DNA of 9,864 nt from Sediminibacterium sp. (GTDB lineage: Bacteria > Bacteroidota > Bacteroidia > Chitinophagales > Chitinophagaceae): positions 1-9,864 of the forward strand of contig JAOASV010000169.1 in the NCBI GenBank assembly GCA_030158535.1, in the 5' to 3' direction. This document shows, one piece after another, positions 5,581 to 9,864 of this stretch (positions are counted from its first letter, which is position 1; every line of letters starts with the position of its first letter). A program made the translations under genes and the position numbers. The notes below the pieces were generated by a model. The model was not told where the DNA came from. It was given only the letters and a program-made list of their open reading frames with translations, and searched no databases.

Positions 5581-7002
5581 ATGAGCCAAAATAGATACCA
5601 AGAAGACCGGGAATCCCTCAAAGAACTGCTTCAGCAGTACCGGAATCTTAAGCTTGGCCGCCAGCACCGATTTTTGGAAGAAGACGCATTTTTGCGCATT
5701 ATTGACTATTTCGACGAAAAAGACAATGTAAAAGAGGCTTTAGAAGCAGTTGAAATTGGTTTGGCTCAATTTCCTTTTGCTTCTGCTTTAATGATTAAAA
5801 AGGCTGATTTACTGATAGTTGATAAACGTTACCTAGATGCGTTAGATATTTTAGAAACATCAGAACTCTATGACAACTCAGATATAGATTTATATATCTT
5901 AAAAACGGATGCTTATTTAGCACTTGATCAACCAGAAAAAGCCGCCGAGCTTTTGGAAGCTGCCATACAAAAATTTGATGGGGATGAAAAGGTGGAACTT
6001 CTTTTTGAATTAGCAGATGTATACGATGATTATGAATCTTTCGAAAAAGTTTTTGATTGCTTAGTACTCATTTTAGAACAAGAACCTGCAAACGAAGAAG
6101 CGCTGTATAAAATTTGTTTTTGGACAGACTACACTGGTCGTAATGAAGAGAGTATTAAGTTGCATCAAAAAATAATTGATCAATTACCTTATAGTGAGTT
6201 GGCTTGGTTTAATTTGGCCGCTGCATATCAAGGATTAAAACTCTACGAAAAATCTATTGATGCGTATCAATATGCAGTTGCGATTGATGATAAATTTGAC
6301 TATGCCTACCGTAATATGGGTGATGCATATTTGCGTTTACGTAAATATAAAGAAGCAGTTGAAGTACTTGAAAAAGTAGTAGCATTATCAAGGCCTGAAG
6401 ACGTGATATACGAGGCGATTGGCCACTGTTACCATAAAATGGGGAAGATTGCACAAGCCAGGTTTTATTATAAAAAAGCAGTTCATTTAAATCCAGACGA
6501 CAGTAAGCTCTATTATAAGATTGCAGTTACTTACATGTTAGAAAAGCAATGGCAGCCTGCCGTTAAGCAACTTGAAAATGCAATGCGCATGCACCGTGCC
6601 ATTACAGAATATAATTTGGCGATGGGAGAGTGTAAAGCCAACCTTGGTCAATTCAAAGAAGCGGTGCATTACTTTGGTGTTGTTGTAAAACACAAGCCTA
6701 AAAATGTTTCGGGTTGGGAGGCGCTTATTAATTGTTTGCTAACTGCCGAATATTTTGATGAAGCTTTATTGCAAAGTAAAAATGCACTTATCGCCACAGA
6801 TTACAAGCCCATTTTTTTATTTTATCAGAGCGCCATTTTATTTATAGTTGGAAAATCAAAAGAGGGGTTGTTATTACTAGAGCAGGCAATGATTGCTGCG
6901 CCTAAGCTTTTGAAAAAATTTATAGATATCAGACCATCTATTCTTCAAAATACGCAAGTGGTAGATGTTATTGCCAGGCTTAAGCGTCGACGAAAAATGT
7001 AG
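5581..7002 (+). CDS. Tetratricopeptide repeat protein
   Basis: A 473-residue protein made almost wholly of helix-turn-helix TPR units, with no signal peptide or membrane segment, so it is probably a cytoplasmic scaffold or chaperone-like protein. Recognisable repeats lie at about 50-80, 84-132, 137-170, 189-235, 240-269, 274-303, 308-337, 342-371, 376-405 and 410-439. Typical signature positions are visible: AWFNLAAAYQGLKLYEKSIDAYQYAVAIDD (208-237), YAYRNMGDAYLRLRKYKEAVEVLEKVV (241-267) and YEAIGHCYHKMGKIAQARFYYKKAVHLNPDD (277-307). The first ~45 residues are charged and helical, and the end is very basic (RLKRRRKM). The ATG at 5581 is the first in frame and is preceded by an A-rich CAAAA rather than a Shine-Dalgarno site. 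It ends in TAG, unlike most genes here. The comA-like gene follows after 84 bases with its own -7 box. TPR proteins of this size near aroE recur in Bacteroidota as far as I recall, but I cannot name a specific partner. Confidence 0.93.
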   Translation: MSQNRYQEDRESLKELLQQYRNLKLGRQHRFLEEDAFLRIIDYFDEKDNVKEALEAVEIGLAQFPFASALMIKKADLLIVDKRYLDALDILETSELYDNSDIDLYILKTDAYLALDQPEKAAELLEAAIQKFDGDEKVELLFELADVYDDYESFEKVFDCLVLILEQEPANEEALYKICFWTDYTGRNEESIKLHQKIIDQLPYSELAWFNLAAAYQGLKLYEKSIDAYQYAVAIDDKFDYAYRNMGDAYLRLRKYKEAVEVLEKVVALSRPEDVIYEAIGHCYHKMGKIAQARFYYKKAVHLNPDDSKLYYKIAVTYMLEKQWQPAVKQLENAMRMHRAITEYNLAMGECKANLGQFKEAVHYFGVVVKHKPKNVSGWEALINCLLTAEYFDEALLQSKNALIATDYKPIFLFYQSAILFIVGKSKEGLLLLEQAMIAAPKLLKKFIDIRPSILQNTQVVDVIARLKRRRKM

Positions 7003-7055
7003 GATCATCAAGATTTGCCGCCTATAATCAGCCTTAAAAAGTCATTTGTTTAACT

Positions 7056-7063
7056 TATTTTTG
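7056..7063 (+). promoter_or_regulatory. Possible -7 box for the comA-aroE pair
   Basis: TATTTTTG (7056-7063), followed by C, matches the Bacteroidota -7 consensus TAnnTTTG. Initiation would be near 7067-7068, leaving a leader of about 19 bases to the ATG at 7087. No TTG lies 17-23 bases upstream, so the -33 half is missing and confidence is limited. Confidence 0.4.
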
Positions 7064-7086
7064 CATTTCAGTAAAAAATTAGAACT

Positions 7087-7848
7087 ATGAATTTTAATTT
7101 ATCTCAAATTCCAGTACGTACCGCGCAGCCAAGAACTTCAGGTTTAACCATGGTAATGGACAAGGGATTAAGTATAAACGAAGTGCATAATTTTATGAGT
7201 GTGGGTGGTCCTCATTCTGATGTAGTTAAGTTGGGATTTGGAACTTCTTTTGTGACACCCAATCTCAAGCAAAAAATAGAAACCTATCAGTCATATAATA
7301 TCCCACTTTATTTTGGAGGTACTTTATTTGAAGCCTTTTTAGTACGTGGTCAATTAGATGATTACATAAGTGTCTGCAAAGATTACGGCATTACCTATAT
7401 GGAAGTGAGTGATGGATCAATCAGTATTCCGCACACCGAAAAATGTGGGTTAATTGAAAAGTTAGCCAAACATTTTACCATTTATAGTGAAGTGGGTAGT
7501 AAAGATGCTGCTCATATTATTCCTCCTTACAAATGGATTGAACTCATGAGAGCAGAGCTTGAAGCGGGTGCTACCTATGTAATTGCAGAAGCACGTGAGG
7601 CAGGTAATGTTGGTATTTACAGAGGAAGCGGAGAAGTGCGTGAAGGTTTGGTGCAAGAAATTTTAACACAAATCCCTGAAGAGAAAATAATCTGGGAAGC
7701 GCCTCAAAAAGCTCAGCAATTGTATTTCCTTGAGCTTATTGGTTGCAATGTGAATTTAGGTAATATTCCACCTCACGAGATCATTGCTCTAGAAGCAATG
7801 CGCATAGGCCTCAGAGGCGACACTTTCGAATTATACTTAAATAAGTAA
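7087..7848 (+). CDS. comA: Phosphosulfolactate synthase family protein (ComA-like)
   Basis: ComA adds sulfite to phosphoenolpyruvate to make (R)-phosphosulfolactate, known from coenzyme M synthesis in methanogens; related proteins occur in bacteria that do not make coenzyme M. The 253 residues match family length and the single (beta/alpha)8 barrel. Conserved segments are all here: PRTSGLTMVMDKGL (15-28), DVVKLGFGTS (45-54), YFGGTLFEA (75-83), MEVSDGSISIP (105-115), SEVGSKD (134-140), ELEAGATYVIAEARE (157-171), the anion-binding-like WEAPQKAQQ (203-211) and NVNLGNI (221-227), then LRGDTFE (242-248). Family membership is firm; the reaction in this organism is inference. One possible use of sulfolactate in Bacteroidota is toward cysteate for sulfonolipids, but nothing in the window shows that. 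aroE follows after 7 bases, so the two are very likely one operon. No comB, comC or sulfopyruvate decarboxylase gene is nearby. Confidence 0.88.
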   Translation: MNFNLSQIPVRTAQPRTSGLTMVMDKGLSINEVHNFMSVGGPHSDVVKLGFGTSFVTPNLKQKIETYQSYNIPLYFGGTLFEAFLVRGQLDDYISVCKDYGITYMEVSDGSISIPHTEKCGLIEKLAKHFTIYSEVGSKDAAHIIPPYKWIELMRAELEAGATYVIAEAREAGNVGIYRGSGEVREGLVQEILTQIPEEKIIWEAPQKAQQLYFLELIGCNVNLGNIPPHEIIALEAMRIGLRGDTFELYLNK

Positions 7849-7855
7849 GCGAGTT

Positions 7856-8587
7856 ATGAAACGTTACGGACTCATTGGTTATCCTTTAACGCATTCATTA
7901 TCCGCGCAATATTTTACACATAAGTTTACAGAAGAAGGAATCGAAGATTGTATATACGAAAGATTTTCGATCCCTTCTATTGCTGATTTGCATGAAATCC
8001 TAAAAGCCCATCCTGATTTGTGTGGCTTTAATATTACCATTCCTTATAAAAAAGAAGTGCTTGCTTTTTTAACTGAGCGTTCAAAAGCTGTTGAAGAAGT
8101 AGGGGCTTGCAATTGCGTAAAAATAGAGAATGGGAAATTAATTGGCTACAATACCGATGTTATAGGATTTGAAAATTCGTTGGTTCCTTTTTTAAAGCCT
8201 TCGCATAATAAGGCACTCGTTTTAGGAACGGGTGGCGCTGCACTTGCCATTGTGTATGTGCTTCAAAAACTAGGGATTGCTTTTACCTATGTATCGCGCA
8301 CAGCTACCAGTGAACAGTATAGTTACGATCAGTTAGACACCTCTGTAATGGCAGCACACGCGCTCATTATTAATACAACGCCCCTTGGAATGTTTCCGAA
8401 AATCGAGGATTGCCCAGCTATCCCTTACGAATTATTAACGCCTGCGCATCATTTGTTTGATTTGACCTATAACCCTGCAGAGTCCACGTTTTTAGCTAAA
8501 GGAAAACAAATGGGCGCTACCATTCAAAATGGACAACAAATGTTTGTTGAACAGGCAGAACAGTCTTGGCGTATTTGGAACAGCTAA
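7856..8587 (+). CDS. aroE: Shikimate dehydrogenase
   Basis: AroE reduces 3-dehydroshikimate to shikimate with NADPH, the fourth step of the chorismate pathway for aromatic amino acids, in the cytoplasm. The 243 residues are slightly short against E. coli (272) but normal for this phylum. The substrate domain has the shikimate-binding serines in HSLSAQ (Ser14, Ser16), the catalytic Lys65 in NITIPYKKE, and Asn99/Asp101 in YNTDVIGF. The nucleotide domain has the glycine-rich LGTGGAALA (123-131), with Thr in place of the more usual Ala, SRT (147-149) for the NADP phosphate, NTTPLGM (173-179), DLTYNP (202-207), and the C-terminal NGQQMFVEQA (225-234) with Gln233. All catalytic residues are present. 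GACNCV (83-88) replaces the commoner GAVNT-type segment. The ATG at 7856 is 7 bases after the comA stop, with no Shine-Dalgarno site visible. Its stop is 2 bases from that of the convergent GH3 gene and no terminator is visible. Confidence 0.95.
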   Translation: MKRYGLIGYPLTHSLSAQYFTHKFTEEGIEDCIYERFSIPSIADLHEILKAHPDLCGFNITIPYKKEVLAFLTERSKAVEEVGACNCVKIENGKLIGYNTDVIGFENSLVPFLKPSHNKALVLGTGGAALAIVYVLQKLGIAFTYVSRTATSEQYSYDQLDTSVMAAHALIINTTPLGMFPKIEDCPAIPYELLTPAHHLFDLTYNPAESTFLAKGKQMGATIQNGQQMFVEQAEQSWRIWNS

Positions 8588-8589
8588 TA

Positions 8590-9864
8590 TTATTGAAGCG
8601 TCACCGTTTTTTTAAGTCTAATATCTCTAGAAGAACTTCCAATCATAATTGTGAAATCTCCAGGCTCAATAACCGTCTCCATTTTTTCGTTTAGCATTTC
8701 AAAGTCTTCGGGATGTAGCGTAAGCTTGATGGTTTTGGATGCGCCAGGCGCTAAGTGAATTCTCTCAAATCCTTTTAGTGCTTGAACAGGTCTTGCTACA
8801 GAAGCAATTTGATCTCTTAGGTACAATTGAGCTACTTCATCACCTGCAAGTTTGCCAGTATTTGTAACAACAAAGGAAATATTTATTGGGTCTCCTTTTT
8901 TTGCAATGGGTTTTTCAATGATCAAATTACTGTATTCAAAAGTGGTATAGCTAAGTCCATATCCAAATGGAAATAAAGGAAGTCCAGTTAAATTTTCATA
9001 ATCATCACCACGTCCTGTTGGTTTGTGGTTGTAAACGAGTGGCAGTTGCGCTTCGCTTATAGGAAATGTAATCGGAAGTTTTCCACCTGGATTGTATGCG
9101 CCTGAAAGTACTGCTGCCACTGCATGTCCGCCTTCCTCACCTGGGTACCAAACGTCTACAATACTACTTACCTTGTCCCTCCAATTACCCATGGTTACGG
9201 CGCTTCCACCCACAATCACAACAACCGTTGGTGTACCTGTGGCTGCAACTTTTTGAATGAGCTGTTCTTGTTCGCCAGGTAATTGCAAAGAAGCTCTGTC
9301 TCTAAATTCTCCTTCTTCAAGTCCAACTACAACCACTGCTACTTTTGATTTTTGTGCAATAGCAACAGCTTCGTTTATTTTTTCTTCTACTGTATTTACG
9401 ACATCCACATTCCAAATTAATTTGATGGTTGAATTGCCATTTGGCTCTTTAAATTCAACTCGAATGGGATAGTTATTTCCTGCTGTAAAATTATAATCAA
9501 CGAGGCTTGTGTGAAAGCTTTGCTTATCCCAATTGTTAATGATGAGTTGATTGTTGATATATAATTTGAAGCCATCATTTCCAGATAAACCTATTTTGTA
9601 GGTTCCTGTTTTAGGTGCTTTGATATTTCCAGTCCATTTTACACAGAAGAATTCTGGATTAATTGCTTGATCGGGGGTAGAAATGGTCCAATGAAAATTA
9701 ATGGTTTTGTCAATTCTTTGTAGGGTAGGATTGTTTCCAAATTCTATGCCATTAAAATATTGTGCAGTAAGTCCTTCTAGTGTTTGGTTGCCTTGCGTAG
9801 TCCACAAATATTTACTTGGTATGATGTTCCAGTTTTTACTATCTCGGCCCGGTCCAGCTGCAGT
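8590..9864 (-). CDS. Glycoside hydrolase family 3 beta-glycosidase with PA14 domain, C-terminal part
   Basis: GH3 enzymes release terminal beta-linked sugars (beta-glucosidase or beta-xylosidase types), usually in the periplasm in Bacteroidota. The frame is open to the right edge, so this is the last 424 residues; the N-terminal (beta/alpha)8 domain with the nucleophile Asp and any signal peptide lie outside. Fragment residues about 28-155 form a PA14 carbohydrate-binding insert (GLTAQYFNG, FCVKWTGNIKAPKTGTYKIG, GNDGFKLYINN). The GH3 C-terminal domain follows with VVVGLEEGEFRDR (about 178-190), which should contain the acid/base Glu, then LPGEQEQLI (195-203), WYPGEEGG (239-246), NPGGKLPITFP (258-268) and LFPFGYGLSYTTF (297-309). 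A fibronectin-III-like domain (about 325-395) contains VTNTGKLAGDEVAQLYL. The TTG at 9807 could be mistaken for a start, but 19 coding codons continue upstream to the edge. Substrate cannot be told from this part. It converges on aroE with a 2-base gap and is likely unrelated to it in function. Confidence 0.93.
   Translation of the reverse strand, partial: TAAGPGRDSKNWNIIPSKYLWTTQGNQTLEGLTAQYFNGIEFGNNPTLQRIDKTINFHWTISTPDQAINPEFFCVKWTGNIKAPKTGTYKIGLSGNDGFKLYINNQLIINNWDKQSFHTSLVDYNFTAGNNYPIRVEFKEPNGNSTIKLIWNVDVVNTVEEKINEAVAIAQKSKVAVVVVGLEEGEFRDRASLQLPGEQEQLIQKVAATGTPTVVVIVGGSAVTMGNWRDKVSSIVDVWYPGEEGGHAVAAVLSGAYNPGGKLPITFPISEAQLPLVYNHKPTGRGDDYENLTGLPLFPFGYGLSYTTFEYSNLIIEKPIAKKGDPINISFVVTNTGKLAGDEVAQLYLRDQIASVARPVQALKGFERIHLAPGASKTIKLTLHPEDFEMLNEKMETVIEPGDFTIMIGSSSRDIRLKKTVTLQ

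Noticed and set aside
1..7002. Reassignment of TAG as a sense codon, suggested by the hldD amber and by TAG at 4404.
   Set aside because: The TPR gene ends naturally at TAG (7000-7002), and the TAG at 4404 lies just after a terminator where no protein homology is expected. Only the hldD case interrupts real coding sequence, so a local mutation or error is simpler.
9805..9807. TTG at 9807 (minus strand) as the start of the GH3 gene.
   Set aside because: Nineteen further in-frame codons without a stop continue to the edge, and a GH3 enzyme needs an N-terminal catalytic domain outside the window.
1..9864. Mobile elements, CRISPR, tRNA or rRNA genes, phage or defence systems.
   Set aside because: No transposase, integrase, regularly spaced repeats, RNA gene signature or toxin-antitoxin pair is visible; gene content is housekeeping plus ordinary accessory genes.

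Overview
The window looks like an ordinary chromosomal core region of a low-GC member of the Bacteroidota. Three things support this: the protein families (a Bacteroidota-type YidC of 614 residues, a PA14-containing GH3 glycosidase, a ComA-like protein next to aroE, a GLPGLI-like secreted protein), the absence of recognisable Shine-Dalgarno sequences, and several matches to the Bacteroidota promoter consensus TTTG-N19-TAnnTTTG. Affinity to Chitinophagia/Sphingobacteriia is my guess from protein style only. I see no mobile element, CRISPR array, tRNA, rRNA or phage gene. No stretch over 300 bases lacks a gene; the longest gap is 203 bases (625-827).

Left part (1-4412), all on the + strand. The 3' part of an ADP-heptose epimerase gene (hldD) enters from the left edge and carries an in-frame TAG just before its catalytic YxxxK motif. 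It is followed by pyrG (CTP synthase) and yidC (membrane protein insertase). The 203-base gap before pyrG is the most structured non-coding DNA here: a perfect Bacteroidota promoter, an inverted repeat over its -33 element, and a hairpin plus U-tract lying between that promoter and the pyrG start, which is the layout of a transcription attenuator. A strong intrinsic terminator closes the yidC unit.

Middle part (4413-5580). Two genes for small exported proteins converge: a GLPGLI-like protein starting at TTG (+) and an unrecognised 119-residue protein (-) whose predicted promoter sits so close to its ATG that the mRNA would be nearly leaderless. They meet at an 18-base perfect palindrome.

Right part (5581-9864). 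A cytoplasmic TPR protein is followed by a ComA-family (phosphosulfolactate synthase-like) gene and, 7 bases later, aroE (shikimate dehydrogenase). The last two very likely form an operon. A GH3 glycosidase on the opposite strand ends 2 bases from aroE and runs off the right edge, so only its PA14 insert, C-terminal catalytic domain and fibronectin-III-like domain are visible.

I found no convincing new multi-gene system. The points most worth checking are the pyrG leader, the amber codon in hldD, and the role of a ComA homologue coupled to aroE.
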